The translations under genes and the position numbers were made by a program. From Podaxis mareebaensis (Eukaryota; Basidiomycota; Agaricomycetes; Agaricales; Agaricaceae), in the NCBI GenBank assembly GCA_018524725.1, contig JAEUWP010000520.1, positions 1 through 50,901 of the forward strand: DNA of 50,901 bases. The letters are read 5' to 3'. Below, piece after piece: positions 36,575 to 48,900 of the stretch (its first letter is position 1; each line of letters starts with the position of its first letter). Under the pieces are notes generated by a model, which did not search any database, was not told where the DNA came from, and worked only from the letters and a program-made list of their open reading frames with translations.

Positions 36575-38621
36575 TCACACAGAGAGAGGCTTGTCGGTCG
36601 AAGAAGAAACCTTAGCTACATCCGACCCTCCTGGCGCAACAGCCCTTCCGTCACCCTCAGGCAAGCCCTCGTGCTCCTTCCTCAACGACCCAACAGAAGG
36701 CGCTCGTTTACCTCCAAGGAACAGCTTTCCGCCAGGGGCATCTTGCAACGACCGGATTATCACATCTCGCTCAAACAAATACTTGATATCCTCCAATGCA
36801 TAACCACTCGTTTCAGGGAGACAGATGTACGCCCACAACGCCATAAACAAGCAGCAGAATCCGAAGAGTAGAAACGTGCCATACTTGATGGTGTTGAGCA
36901 TAATCGGCGTCAATTTGGAGACGGTGAAAGAGAACAACCAGTTCACGGCGATCGCAATAGAGAGGGTGGCTGGTCGGAGATGGTTAGGCGCGACCTCTCC
37001 AGCGACGGCCCATCTGGAAAGACAGAAAGGTTCAGAGCAGCCCATGCATAATAGTTGAAGATGCTCACCGCACCGGACCCCACCCAATGCAGTAAAACAC
37101 CGCATACAAGTAAACCGCAACAATCGAAACATAACTCGCAGGGACCGTCCTCCCACTAGAATTGATCCTGCTGTATCCTCCTAGCCACAGCATCATGGCG
37201 CCTTGACCAAGACCACCAACGATCAGACACCTCTTGCGGCCGAACCGCTCGATGGCAATGGCAAGAACAATTGCCACCGAAATGACCTAAAGATGACCTC
37301 AGGTCCTAGCTCCGAGCGAGGGATCAATGTAAAAAGTACCTTGACGACACCATAGACACCAGTGGCTAAAAGTTCGGCCTTGGTGCCTTTAATCCCAAGT
37401 CCTGCGAATATTTGTGGACTGAAATAGTTGATGGCGTTTGTGCCAGTCCACTATATAGAGTGTTGAGCATGCAACAGAGTGAAGGAACGCATATAATGAC
37501 TTGCCTGTTGGAAAAACATCATAAGCGATGGTATGAAGCACCTCAAGGCGATAGCCCGCGACTCTCCCATCCGATGGACCTGCTGCAAGATTGACAACTT
37601 CTCCTTGCCAACAAACTCTTGCTTGATTTCTTCTAGTGTCTTTATAACTGTTGGATCATTCACATCCTTGCCACTCGTACGTGCAAGTATCGCTGCGGCC
37701 TTCTCATATTGTTCATGTTCGATGAGCCATCTTGGAGATTCAGGTTGAAAGAGCATGGCAATAACGAATAGTACGCCTGGCACCATTCTGCAGATCCAGT
37801 CTAGTCAATGAAGGATAACACAAGTGACGCATATAATCACTCACTGAGCGATAAAGGGAACTCTCCACTGCATCTCTCCAAAAGCCATATCCTTCGACGC
37901 ACTGTAATTAACCCAAACTAAATCACGAATAGTTAAGTACGTCAAACGTCCCCCACAAACGTAGAAGACTCACAGCTCAACATGATCCCAATATTGTTCG
38001 CAAGTTGTACCATACCGGCACATTGCCCCCTGATGCTCCTCGGTGTACATTCCGACACATACGAAGCCACAAGCGCAGAGACCATCCCCACTCCAACCCC
38101 TCCCAAGAACCTACCGAAGTACAGCACTTGCAAACCAACCTCCGGCGTACTCCCGAGTCCAACGATGCATTGAATCAGGCTCCCAAAAAGGTAGATTACT
38201 CCTGAAGCGATCAGAGAGGGTTTCCGACCAAATCGGCTGGAAACATAGCCGCTACCCAACGCGCCAGCACTATAAATACACTTCGCCTCAGTGGACACTC
38301 CAAAGCTGTACACGTCAATGGAAACTTACAAGCACCCAGCTTGCAAAACGGAAACGATATTGCCATTCAGATCTGCTCGCTCTGCCGCACTTTTCTTATC
38401 CAACCCAAAATACTGCTGAAACGACTTGAGCGCAAGAACCCCTCCAATAAGACCTCTGCGAGAAAATTTTCATGAATTAGTACAGATATTCTCAAAATAG
38501 GCAACGAAAAGTACACTCACATATCCCAACCATAGAAAATGCTCCCGAGAGACGCGGAGGCGGAGAGGAGATAGGCGTTCTCGAAACTCGAGATCTCTTG
38601 CAGCTTGTTCCGGAACACCAT
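36575..38621 (-). CDS. MFS sugar/quinate-type transporter
   Basis: Eight exons (38621-38521, 38455-38330, 38269-37974, 37917-37845, 37787-37505, 37450-37340, 37286-37069, 37013-36575) encode 548 residues, normal for fungal sugar porters. Family signatures are present: SSRFGRKP between TM2 and TM3, GRFLGGVGVGMVSALV, PESPRWLIEHEQ at the start of the central loop, ERFGRKRCLI, and PETSGYALEDI after TM12. Twelve hydrophobic segments can be counted. The N-terminal SSFENAYLLSASASLGSIFYGWD is typical of the quinate-permease/hexose-porter branch. It catalyses proton symport or facilitated uptake of a sugar or related polyol at the plasma membrane; the substrate cannot be read from sequence. Intron 5 has a GC donor (GCAAGT). 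Confidence 0.9.
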
Positions 38622-39457
38622 GGGTGGCACAAGCTTTAATGAGAGAGAGAATCAGAGAGCTCAACCAGCCTTTTACCTGGAGGCTGGGTGCCGAATGACC
38701 GGTAGGTCCATGAAGCCTGTCAAACAAAAGCAGGGTAATGGATCTGCAGCTCCTTTAGGTTAAACGGAAATCAGAATGAAATTAAGCGAACAGATTCTGA
38801 AGCCCATCCCTCCCTTCAGGTAAGTATTGACTTCCGATGCGATGGTGCATCAACGGGGACAAAATATGAAGTCAAATACAACCTTGTTGGATGGACCAAA
38901 AGCAATTCCAAGTAAGTAAGGATCTGATTAATCAAAGATTGCAGCTCGTACTTGGTATGCCTGCAACCTTCACCTCCCTTAGCGCATCCTTTGGTGCGTA
39001 TTTAATTGACTGTTGGTCTTTGGAACAGGTCTCAGGACCTGCCTCCAGGGTCTCCCAATGTGTCCTTGGCCTGGGAGATGTTGAGTCTCGGACCGAACAT
39101 CTGCATGTATACAGTCGCTGACAAGCAAAGTCCGCTAAATTTTCCGAGTTGTTTCAAATTTGATGAAACCTATACCAATCGATAGATCTCGTCAAGGGCT
39201 TTTGAATGGTATATAATTTTCAGAAAATCAACAAGCCGTTGGCTCAGAAACTTCCATTTAAGTTTATTGAGTCCGGAATTTTTGGCGAAAGCCTGAAAAA
39301 ATCTTTAAAAAATATAAATGGTGCAATCGACTCCTTTTGATAAGAGGAGTCCGATCCGCAAAATTCATGGAAATTGAACGAGCGGTTATTGCGTAAGAAA
39401 TTTTACAAAAAAAAAAAAAGACAAAATAATCAATCCAGTTCCTCCACTTCCCTTCCT
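38622..39457. other. Upstream region of the transporter and start of repeat territory
   Basis: The part near 38622 is the transporter promoter. From about 39175 the sequence changes to A/T-rich text with a 13-nt A run at about 39407-39419, just ahead of a transposon-derived frame. No gene is supported. Confidence 0.45.
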
Positions 39458-39907
39458 ATGCCACCTCCACGAAAAAAGGCCAAGCGAAACATCTCCGGAC
39501 TTCGCAATCAGTCCAAATACTCTTTGGCCAATGATTCTGAGCCTGCTCATGTGCCGAAACCCAACAGTGGCCATAGTCAAGGGGAGCATCTTGAACAGGG
39601 CCACAACATAGATACTGTGAGGTCAGCGAAATCAAATATCAGCGACGTCGCGACATCATAAGCACTCGATGACAAAGGACCATGCACGAGCCGTCATCCT
39701 GATGACATCCAACCTCGATGGAATGGTGGAGAAGATGGCGAGAATGGGGAAGAAGATTGTGGGCATATGGATGAAGGAATTGATGATGAAAATTTCCGGG
39801 AAGGGTTGCAAGTCCAAATGTTGGCACTGGTTGTGGACTCTGAGGATGATCTGCGAGATGAAGATTGGATCCCACTGAAATTGAGATACCGAATATTGAG
39901 GAATTAA
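39458..39907 (+). pseudogene. N-terminal fragment of a transposon protein
   Basis: From an ATG at 39458 a 150-codon frame starts MPPPRKKAKRNISGLRNQ and ends in an acidic LVVDSEDDLRDEDWIPLKLR stretch, interrupted once by TAA at 39659-39661. Basic start, serine/acid-rich middle and D/E-D-W-x-P motif resemble the N-terminal region of large agaricomycete transposon proteins. I recall the pattern but cannot name the superfamily. No catalytic domain follows. Several CpGs remain, unlike the sequence after ~39900. Confidence 0.5.
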
Positions 39908-40306
39908 TCAGCATAACACTTATGCATATACTTGCCATCAGCAGTACATGCTGTATCCTTGACACATATGCTCTGCAATGTCAGAGCAAAGTAATTTTTG
40001 GACTCTTCTATAGTTTTGTGCTATACTTAAATTGATCTGTTTCTATATTAATACCTATAACACTTGCATAGATGTATGGCCTGTGTTAGTATTACTCATA
40101 TCCTCATGATATATGACTTGTAGAAACATTTTATGCTTCTAATGACTCCTGTAGCATATGGTAGAGTTGTGTTCCATCTTTTTATAACTTCTACATGCAC
40201 ATTACTCATGATATATGTGCATATGCTTTATGTTTCTGACTCAGGCATGTATTATACCCTATGCCCAGTGTAGCTACTTTCTATGGTATTTAAACCCCTC
40301 TGTAGT

Positions 40307-40320
40307 AGCATACTTTCTTT
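40307..40320. repeat. Left copy of LINE target-site duplication
   Basis: The 14-mer agcatactttcttt occurs here, directly before the T run, and again at 43182-43195. The two copies bracket the LINE. The last three T may belong to the tail run. Confidence 0.85.
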
Positions 40321-43181
40321 TTTTTTTTTTTTTTTTTAAATCATCATTTATTGCAATAGAGCTAGCTACTACAAATGGGTGCACAATAGCAGTCCCAATA
40401 CTGAAACCAGATAGAGAAAGAAAGAAGGAGAAAAGGAAAACTGAAGAGGTAAGGGGCAGGGGAGCTATGCTAGAGGCAAATGAGATGAAAAGAGACCAGA
40501 AGCTAACTTAACAAAATGTGAATGAATGAGATAGAGGAAAATTGGAAATGGAAGAGATGTAGGAGTAGGGAGCTAGCTACAAGGCAAAGTAGAAAGGGGA
40601 AAAGGCCTTCAGTGAGTGTCTGGGACTCTATTGATAGCAAGTCACTCTCTGTGATTAAGGCAGTGGGTGGCAAACTCCTCTTGAGTGATGGGTCCTTGAA
40701 TCTGGTCAGTGAATGAGAACACCACTGGGTTCTGATCTAGGAATTGGATGATCCAGTAGAAGCCATTACAGGCTCCTACTGGGTATTGGAAGTGTGGGCA
40801 GTCATCAAGGATATGGTCTCATATCTCAAGTGGTTCTCTGCATGAACATGAAGTGATGTAGCACCCTGGGAAAAAGTGCTGATGGAAGGTGCCAATGGGT
40901 GTATGATTGGTGATACAGCATGTGAAGCATGTACACAATTGGGTGTTGCACCTGAGGGGAGAATTCAGCCAAGTACCACCTTTGGCATACTTGGGCTGAA
41001 GGGGCTATTTGGCAGGATTGAGGAAGGGGAGCCAGGAATGGCTGTGGTAGGAGGGGTCATTCATTCAAATTTGCCAAAGCATGAGGCATTTCTGAGTGTA
41101 ATGGTTGCAAATGAATCCTAGGGAGGTATGGATGGGCTGGCACCTGGGATTGGGGAGATGGAGGGATTTAGTGAGGATGTGTGCCTGATAGTGAATGGAC
41201 CAGTTGGCAGAGGAGGGGATCAACCAGAAGTGGATGTGGTTAGAAGTGGAGGAGGAAAGCCAGGTATGGAGGAGAGGTGCAACTGCAATGGAGTCCTGGT
41301 GTGCACTGTGGGGCCTGTAAAAAAATAATAGTTTAGCTGAGGAGATGGAATCTGTAAAGACTATGATTGATGAGGTGTTAAGAGAAGAAGTGAGAGAAAT
41401 AGAAGAAAATAGTCCAAGGTGGAGAGTATAAGATTCAGAATCAGAAGAAGTAACTTCACTACATGGATGGACAGAGGATGAAAGAATGTCTGAAGAGGAA
41501 GATCCAAAGACAAGGAAAGCAGATATGGCAGAAAGGGAAGGGTTGGATGGAATGGAGCTGTCTGTGGCTATTACAAGGGAAACTAGGGAGGAGAAAGAAA
41601 GATCCTGAGCTCAGGAAGCATTGGTAATGTGAAGGGCCATAGCACCTTCTTTTGAAGGGTCAGGACACTCAATGAATTTAATTCAATCACTGAACAAGTC
41701 CAGCAAGTGCTGGCCAGGTTTGGCATTGGAATGGAGATGTTGGAACCAGTCCATGACCAGTTGGGCATCAGAAACAAAGTTGAGTGCTGTTGAGTGCTGT
41801 TTGGTGTATCAGATGTCTAGGGGATTAATGTCATGAGTAAAGAGTTTAAGGGGATGGAAGGGGGGAAGGGTGTGAAAGCAGAGAGAGCACTGCTTTGCAA
41901 GTTTAAAGAGGTGTAGTTGGATGGGGATGAGTCTGGCAATGGCCTTGACCCCACCTGAGGGAGTAGTGCAGAATGTGCCAGTGATCCAGAGGGTGGCTTG
42001 TCTTTGCATGCACTGGAGGGATTTGATGAGACCACGATATCTAGCATTGCAGTTGAACCAGAGACAGAATCTGTAAGTGGCAATGGAGACTACACAAGAG
42101 TGATATAGGAGTCTCTTGTGAAGTGGGGAGAGACCATGGATAGAGTTGCTGAACATGCACATGCAGTGGACAGTAGATAGAGCTTTGGTAGAATAAAACC
42201 AGATGTGTTCTTTAAAGGTGAGGCCTCTATTGAACCAGAGGCCAAGGTAGTGGAGGTAGGGTTTAGGATGGATGGTGAGGGAGTTGTCAATATGGATAGG
42301 GGGATTGGAATTATAGGACAGGCAATTGGAGAAGTGGAAAGCCTCAGTCTTGTCTCTTTCAAGAACAAAACTGAGATGGTGGAGGTAGTCTTCACAGGCT
42401 TTATATAACTGTGAAAGAAGACAGCAATTAGTAGAAAAAGAGTTGGACTGTACAATGATGAGTCCATCATCAACAAAAGAGACTATCTTACAATGGGGGT
42501 CATTGGAGAACTTATACATAAAAGGGGAGAGTGATAGGGCAGTGAGGATGGGAGATTATGCAGAGCCTTGACTGACACCTATAGAAGTGGGGAACCTAGG
42601 GGAAAGTTTACTGTTCCAAGAGTAAGTGGTAAAATGACCTTTTAAATAATGAGAAAAGAAAGAAACAAGATTTGAATTGAAACCTTGATATTTAAGGGTG
42701 GAGGTGAGGATGGAATGATTGGTAGAGGGAAAGAACTGGGTGATATCAAAGGTAATGACACTTGTCTTGAGTTTTCATTTCCAGCCTGAATAGACTAGGT
42801 GAGTGATATATACTCTGGCATCTTCAGTTGAGTGTTGGATGATGCCACTGAATTGAAAGAGGTAGACAAGATTGTGCTGGGCTGCCTTGAATTGCATCCT
42901 AGCAGAGATCATCTTCTCAATGAGTTTTCCCAAGGTGTTGAGCAGGACTATAGGTCAGAACATTTTGGGGGTAGAGTAATGCAGTTTGTTGGGTTTGGGG
43001 ATGATAATGGAAGTGGAGTTTTTGAAATGTTCTAGCCAGGTAAAGAACTCAACACATTTGGAGGTGAATGTAAGGAAATGGTTGTGGAAGATGTCATTGG
43101 ACATCAAGTGTTTAACATGGGCCCAGGAGAGGTAGTTAGGTCCTGGGGCAGAGGGGTTGGCACATGGGTTGAGGGTGTCAG
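40321..43181 (-). mobile_element. 5'-truncated non-LTR retrotransposon (LINE) with poly(A) tail
   Basis: The element lies on the minus strand. Its 3' end is the T run at 40318-40337 (a poly(A) tail on the element strand), followed by a ~260-bp 3' UTR, RNase H-like and reverse transcriptase sequences. It stops at 43181, where the 14-bp target duplication begins. The 5' part (ORF1, endonuclease) is missing, as expected from incomplete target-primed reverse transcription. The whole body is CpG-free except one site. It inserted into a sequence that is itself CpG-free repeat DNA. Confidence 0.88.
40560..43180 (-). pseudogene. LINE ORF2 relic: reverse transcriptase and RNase H
   Basis: Reading from the 5' side: SAPGPNYLSWAHVKHLM, then STSIIIPKPNKLHYSTPKMF, LLNTLGKLIEKMISARMQF, STEDARVYITHLV, ITQFFPSTNHSILT, a catalytic SFVDDG box near 42470, then LHYLGLWFNRGLTFKEHI and WITGTFCTTPSGGVKAIARL. 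Downstream, ATDSS and FTDSISSAKL (about 41570-41350) mark RNase H. A Cys/His-rich C-terminus (CYITSCSC..LDDCPHFQ) is near 40800. Interrupting stops are few and several sit where Arg is expected (for example MF-stop-PIVLLN, probably CGA to TGA). The FVDD box is intact but the ORF cannot be translated as one protein. Confidence 0.85.
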
Positions 43182-43195
43182 AGCATACTTTCTTT
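43182..43195. repeat. Right copy of LINE target-site duplication
   Basis: Identical 14-mer to 40307-40320, at the truncated 5' end of the LINE. Confidence 0.85.
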
Positions 43196-43601
43196 ACTGG
43201 AGTTTAACATTCCTTGTCCTTACTCAACATATCTCTTAAGTTCAACATTCCTCACTATATCCAACTCAGTATCCCTTTTTACAGTCAACCTACAGATTGT
43301 CCTTTCCCAACCTTTGGCACATATGTTCTCATTCAAGTTGACTCTTCAGATTGTGGGTAACTGGTTTACTCTCCACTGATGCTAGGCTTGTGCAGCAGCA
43401 ACATTGTTTCTCCCTTATTAGGTTATGGGCCCTGAGACTCTCCTTCTGAGGATTCTCTCCTGTTAATTTAGGATCAAGGAAAGACATCTTGGGTTAACCA
43501 CTTACCTGGTTGTTATCTGTATTCTTGCATTATACTGATACCCCATATTCTTTTTATGCCTAGTCAATTTTCTATCTGTGAATTTCTTTGATACATCAGA
43601 T

Positions 43602-45044
43602 ATGGCATCAGCTATTGCTACTTCTTCCCTTTCTAAGCTTGAGGGCCCCTCTAACTATAAGTTCTGGGCTTGCTACCTCCAGAGTGCTTTATCTTTGATT
43701 AGCATCACTGGTTCCACTGAGCCAGGCTGGACCTTGACTAATGGAATGGTGACTGCACCAAACAATAATGCAGCTGAAGAAGCAAGGCAGAATCAGATGA
43801 AGGCACAAGCCTTATCTATCATTGAAAATTCTTTGCCTAACTCTATACTGCTTCATGGCAAAACAACCCCCACTGCCTTATGGACCTATTTGTGGACTCA
43901 ATTCAGTACACTAGGCCTGGCACACATTTATGGGTTATTCAGCCATAGTCTGAAGAAGAGAATCACTGGCAAGAGAGATATTGCAGTTGATATTGCTGAA
44001 ATGGTAACTCTCTTCACTCAGGTCAAGGAAGCTACTGCTGCCATCCCTGAAGTACTCAGAGCAATGGTTCTTCTTTCAGCAATTCCAGATGAATGGGATT
44101 CAATCTGGCAATCCTTGCTAACAAATAATACTGCTATAGCAGACCTAACTTAGCAAGTAGTTGCTGAAGCCTTAAATGCTGAATGGGCTCAGAGGAGTGG
44201 ATACAACAAAATGTTTGCACACTCTACCAATGCTCAGTTTGCTACTAAAGCTAAACTTCCCAATGACTAAGGCAGTCCCTCCATCTGGAACAAAAGTTGT
44301 CCTGGCCCACCTTAGAGTTGATATATCTCTCAGCCTGTCAGTAGAGATAAGTCTTCCAATGGTTCTAAGCCTCAAGGACAACAAACCAGTCAGCCAGGTC
44401 AATGGCAGACCACTAAGCTGAAGAAGAAGAGAGCTCCCAAGAAGAAGAAACCCTCTACCCAAGCCAAACCAGCTGATTCCATGGCTGGTTTTGCTGCACC
44501 TGCTTGACTAGCAAGGCTAGACACTCCCATTCCTGCTACTCAGCCATATAATGGCCTGAATATGCATCCCTTTAATCTCTTGGATCAGATCCAGAGGCTG
44601 CAAGTGAACACACTATGTGTTCTGTCTCAGGCTCTGGTCCAGCAATGTCTGGCTGCTAGTGTCCTGCAGGACTGCTCCCTGCTTCCTTCCCTTTCTCAAT
44701 GGGTATGATCTTTGAACCCTGTTCCAATCATTCCAACTTATGGTTCTGCTTCACAGGAGAAATGTAAGTTTGAAGAGGCTAAAATAGAGGTGAGTAACCT
44801 CTGTTTTACTGCTATCCTTGAGCAAGAAATACTCAGTATTGCACAGAATGTTATGAATATTAAACACTCCAAGAACACTGAGGAGCAGTCTTTTGAGGAA
44901 TGGGATTTGATGAAATACATGATGATCAGTTTATGGCAAGAAATGACAGAACTTAGGCAGATGTTGGATTGGGAAATGTGTGAGAAGGTAGATAATGCAT
45001 GCTGGTACCACAGAGTCTATTTCCCTTGTGATGATGATTTGTAA
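43602..45044 (+). pseudogene. Copia-like Gag relic fused to an unusual C-terminal segment
   Basis: From an ATG at 43602 an open frame of 183 codons reads SSLSKLEGPSNYKFWACYLQ, then LPNSILLHGKTTPTALWTYL, SLKKRITGKRDIAVDI and LSAIPDEWDSIWQSLLTNN, the pattern of UBN2/Copia-type Gag. A TAG at 44151-44153 interrupts it; the same frame or its neighbours continue through AEALNAEW, a K-rich stretch, and a last open part (44712-45044) with SFEEWDLMKYMMISLWQE and DWEMCEKVDNACWYH. No protease, integrase or RT follows, and no zinc knuckle is visible, so it may be a gag-only non-autonomous element or a truncation. Its last part has a CpG-rich homologue at 50729-50901. Confidence 0.7.
44848..45002 (+). repeat. 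CpG-free copy of the EEWDLMK segment
   Basis: The DNA from atgttatgaatatt to the NAC codons aligns with 50729-50901, apart from a ~12-codon deletion. Differences concentrate at sites that are CpG in the other copy. Confidence 0.75.
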
Positions 45045-45595
45045 TGGTGTTGAACTTACCACTTCTATATTTAGACACTTTCTGTTATTGGACCAGGTAT
45101 AAGTTGCTTCCTTTTCCTGTACTGGTATCACATCAATTATATTTGTTCCTGCAGACTTTTGCTTCATCTCATTATACTCATATACCCTATGCTTCTCCTT
45201 CTATGCTTCTTCTCCCAGCTTTTGTCTCATATGTTACAGTTGATCTATTTCTTTAAGTAGTTCACTGGACTAGTATATATGTATTATTTGGACATGTAGA
45301 TTAGCAAGTCTAATCTTAATGAGTATTCCACCTTAACACATGCTACCTCTTAATGAGTGTTACTTGTCTATCAGGCAGACCTTGTTAAGCATTCAACCCT
45401 TTGCCCTTGTATCAGCCTTCTCCTCTCAGTATCTCTCTAAGCATTGATCCTATAGAGTGTGCAATCTATTCAAGTTCACTGCCTAGAGACAATGTGTATT
45501 GCTACCTGAGGTTAAACAGAGTGGACCCTTCAGACCCATACAGGACAAGGATCATCTACTCACCCCTCTTACAAGGATAGGTCTCAACTTAGGCA
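45045..45595. other. Transposon-derived non-coding DNA
   Basis: CpG-free, pyrimidine-rich DNA between two gag relics of opposite orientation. It probably contains 3' parts or LTR remnants of one or both. I could not find a matching second LTR by eye. Confidence 0.4.
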
Positions 45596-47010
45596 TCATT
45601 TGACCAAAGAAGAAACCTTGTAACATAGCAAGTCCTCTAAGTTATCTTCTTCTAATAGTGGAGGTGCCTGTTCAGGCTGTTTAGCCTTTCTGCCAAAGGC
45701 TTGGATCATTGCCTCTATGCTAGTGAGGTGACCTTTCAGGTGCTCTAATTCTAATACTTGTAGATCAGGCTTCTTTTCTTCCATGTGGCATTGTAGTGTA
45801 ACAAGTGTGTTAGCTCTGCTATTACTATATGGGCTGGGATAACCCATATCTGGTTTGTCATCATCCTGAGGTAACTCAGGTAGGCCATAGATCATCATAG
45901 CCATGGTTTGTGATAGGTGCTTGTCTATGCACTGTTTTATGGACAAGCTAGGCTCACATGGGATCCCAGTGCCATTTGCAAAGCATAGTTGTGAACCTTC
46001 TTGTTTAATTTTGCCATCTTTTTTATCTTGTATTTTGACTGGGCAGACAACTCAGCAATGGCCTTGTTCATTACAATAGAAACATCCTTGGCCATTCATC
46101 ACTGAAGGGAGATCATTATTCAGTGGTACCCCATTGACTGATTTTGCTGATGATAATTGCTACCTGATGTGACCTTAGCCAGGCCACTGGTAAGAGTAGA
46201 CTTTAAAGAATCAAGCAAGCTTTGTAGCTTGCATTGATTCAATTCCATAGTATCTTTCAGATAGTTCACCTCTTGCTGAACCATTTCTACATCAGTACTT
46301 AATGTGACTGCAGGCTCCATAGGCTCTCATTTTACATGTAGTACTGAGTTTCATGAAAATGTCTCTACTTGCCCATGTCTATATTTGTATTGTAACATAT
46401 GGGCAATGGTTTTTCCACTAACTAGCTCAACTACTTTGTCCATGACTTCCTTAATTTCATAAGGGTCTTTGACACAGCTTTTGCCTTGCTGATTAACTTT
46501 TAATGTCCCTTAAATACTAAGTCTGGTATCCAAGGCATCACAGAAGTCTGGGCTGAGTGTCCTGACAAATGCTTTGACTAGTTCTCTATTAGATACTACC
46601 ATGAGATCTGCTAGACATTTATTTGCAATATAATTAAACTTTTGTTTGAAAGCAATTAGATCATCTGTATCATGTAGTATGATGCCACCATACTCTCTAC
46701 ATAGATTATGAAAATCCTTGATGTGACTTTGGTCATCATTGAGAGTGCCCCCATAGTCTTTATTAATTTTACATGTGAATGCATCCCAGTCTGCACTTAT
46801 GTATTCAGAGAGACTAACCCATTCTTCACATAGCTCTGGCCCTAAATAGCAAACAGCCCATTTGATTTTCTCAGTGTTGCTATTGACCTCTGAGATTTTA
46901 AAATGGCTGTTTAATCACTATATGTAATCTTTAAGAGTGGATGAGCATCCATTCCATCTGGGTGTGCCATTAGTGAATGGTTGAGGTATATGTGGTGCCT
47001 TTGTCATTTT
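45596..47010 (-). pseudogene. LTR-retrotransposon Gag relic with a CCHC zinc knuckle
   Basis: Read on the minus strand from about 47010: PFTNGTPRWNGC, then INSNTEKIKWAVCYLGPELC, WDAFTCKINKDYGG, KQKFNYIANKCLADLMVV, LVKAFVRTLSPDFCDALDTR, then CFYCNEQGHC-stop-VVC (about 46090-46045), a CX2CX4HX4C knuckle with one stop inside, and a spacer/protease-side region ending KVSSLVK at 45596. Order and knuckle fit the Gag of a Gypsy-like element transcribed on the minus strand. The stop inside the knuckle (TGA) is consistent with loss of a CGA Arg codon. Downstream pol is absent from the window. Confidence 0.65.
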
Positions 47011-48900
47011 GCTACTGGAGTTTGTGTGACTGGTAGTACTAGTCAGGTTATTATTCAACAGTTACACTGAATACTGTGATTGTGAACTGGTACTCATGAA
47101 TGGGTCAAACTGACCCAGTATCATCTGTCTACTTGATGTTGTAGGATCAAGTGAAATACTAGATTCAGAAACTGAACTGAGCTCTATTTTTATTTCTGTA
47201 AAACTGGTATTTGAAGGGACACTAGATGGTGCTCATGACCTTCTAATTAGGTGACCTAAGGGATGCTCTGGATCATCTAATATCAGTGATAAACCAGCTC
47301 TCTGTGAGTTTTGTATTTGTCTGCCCTGTTCCAGTGCAGTGACTCACTTGTCATCTACTAAGTCTGTAAAAGACCTCTTTGCTCTGTAGTATAGGTTGCC
47401 CCTATACAGATGTATGGTCACTAGACTAGAAATAAAATAAAAATAAAATAAAAATAAAAAGTATCACACTACTACCTCAATCAAAACTGAAGCCCTTGTG
47501 GTGGGCTCCAGATAATGGGGCAGCAAATGGAATACTATGGGATATAACAAATAATAGGGGTAATGTGGAAACAAAATATAAAATAGTATTACCAAAGGCC
47601 ACACCCTAGCAAGTTTGTGGGGGACTCTGATTCAGAAATGAAAGAGATAATAAAGTGACACAAAATTGAAATGCTTGTTAGGGATGTTAAAGAAGAAATA
47701 AGAGTTGTGAAGGAGTGAGGGAAGTATATGTGCTTGGCATTATCTTTGCTTAATGCAAGGACTTCTTGGATGCTGTCACAAGTTGGTCTCAGCAATTTCC
47801 TAGTTCAAGACTGAACTAGACTGTTTGTTCTAAATTGACAAGTCTTTGATGTAGTGTCACTACAATACACAAGTACTAAAGAACTGAAGGTAGTGAGAGT
47901 GATCCCTTGCTACTACTAGAAATATACTGACTTGTACCAATGAGCACTCTGACCAGTGATATGCAGCTACAATATACTCCTAGTTAACCCTGCTAAAGGC
48001 TAACTTCAGATTCTCAACTTATGGAAACTTCTGGAGGAACTACTAGGTCTTTGTTCTAGCTCTTGCTAGTAGGTTGCATCAACCAAAGAAAACTCCTATA
48101 AAAACTTAACTATCACTCAGTAATTGTCAAATATACAACAACCCTCTAGGTAAAGCTTGGCAGGAATTCCCTTGCTTCACCTCATGTCATTGAGGGGATT
48201 TTATATTATAAGTTGAAGAGTAATTACAATCTAGTGTTACAATGTCCTGACTCAACAAAGGATTATGTGTACAAGTACAGAGCTATATAATTTATAATCT
48301 ATATTGTCTCTACCCAATAGGGTGTTCTGGTAGTGGACATGTATGTGTTTCTACTGAATGCATGGACTGATAAAGTATGCATGTATGATAATTATCAGCT
48401 TTTGCTGACCAAGTCTACTGTATGTGTAATACCATTTGTCATTCCTGACTCAATAGTATGATGAATCTTCATTCTCTGTGTTTCTCACTAAGCTGATTCA
48501 GATCACTGACTGCTAATGAGTTGCTTGTTTTGGCATCTCACAAGGTCAATGAATCACATCTATGGAGATAATGCATTGATCCCTTAGTTGAGTAGTCTCT
48601 CTTCTGACTTGGACTTCATCTACTGAGGTCATAGCTGATCTAGGTCTTTGGTACATAGTGGTAGCTAAGCATACTATTGAATGAGATAATCCCTAGTGTC
48701 ACTTGCATAAAAAAGATCCTCATAAGGATGTGATTGATGAATAGTCCTCAGTAATATAATACTGAATTAATAGCATATGGATGCATCTAGTTGGTACAGT
48801 TTTCCTGATCTAGGTACCTAGACTATACCACTGGATTGATCCTCATGAGGTGCTGAGGCCTCTGCTAGTGTGGGTTCATAGCCTATTATTCTAGTCATAA
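47011..48900. other. Probable 5' flank/LTR of the minus-strand gag element
   Basis: CpG-free and non-coding. On the minus strand a TGGAGCCCACCAC stretch near 47490-47511 lies close to a possible LTR end (GCTGCCCCA) and could be a primer-binding site. This is weak because the partner LTR is not recognised. Confidence 0.3.
47430..47460. repeat. A/T-rich simple repeat
   Basis: Tandem AAATAAAATAA-type units, a low-complexity run within the transposon block. Confidence 0.7.

Noticed and set aside
39374..39457. 5' extension of the transposon ORF through an A run
   Set aside because: The poly-lysine part comes from a homopolymer; the ATG at 39458 is a more natural start.
47490..47530. LTR boundary with primer-binding site
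   Set aside because: Suggestive TGGAGCCCACCAC but no second LTR copy was found by eye, so not called as an LTR.
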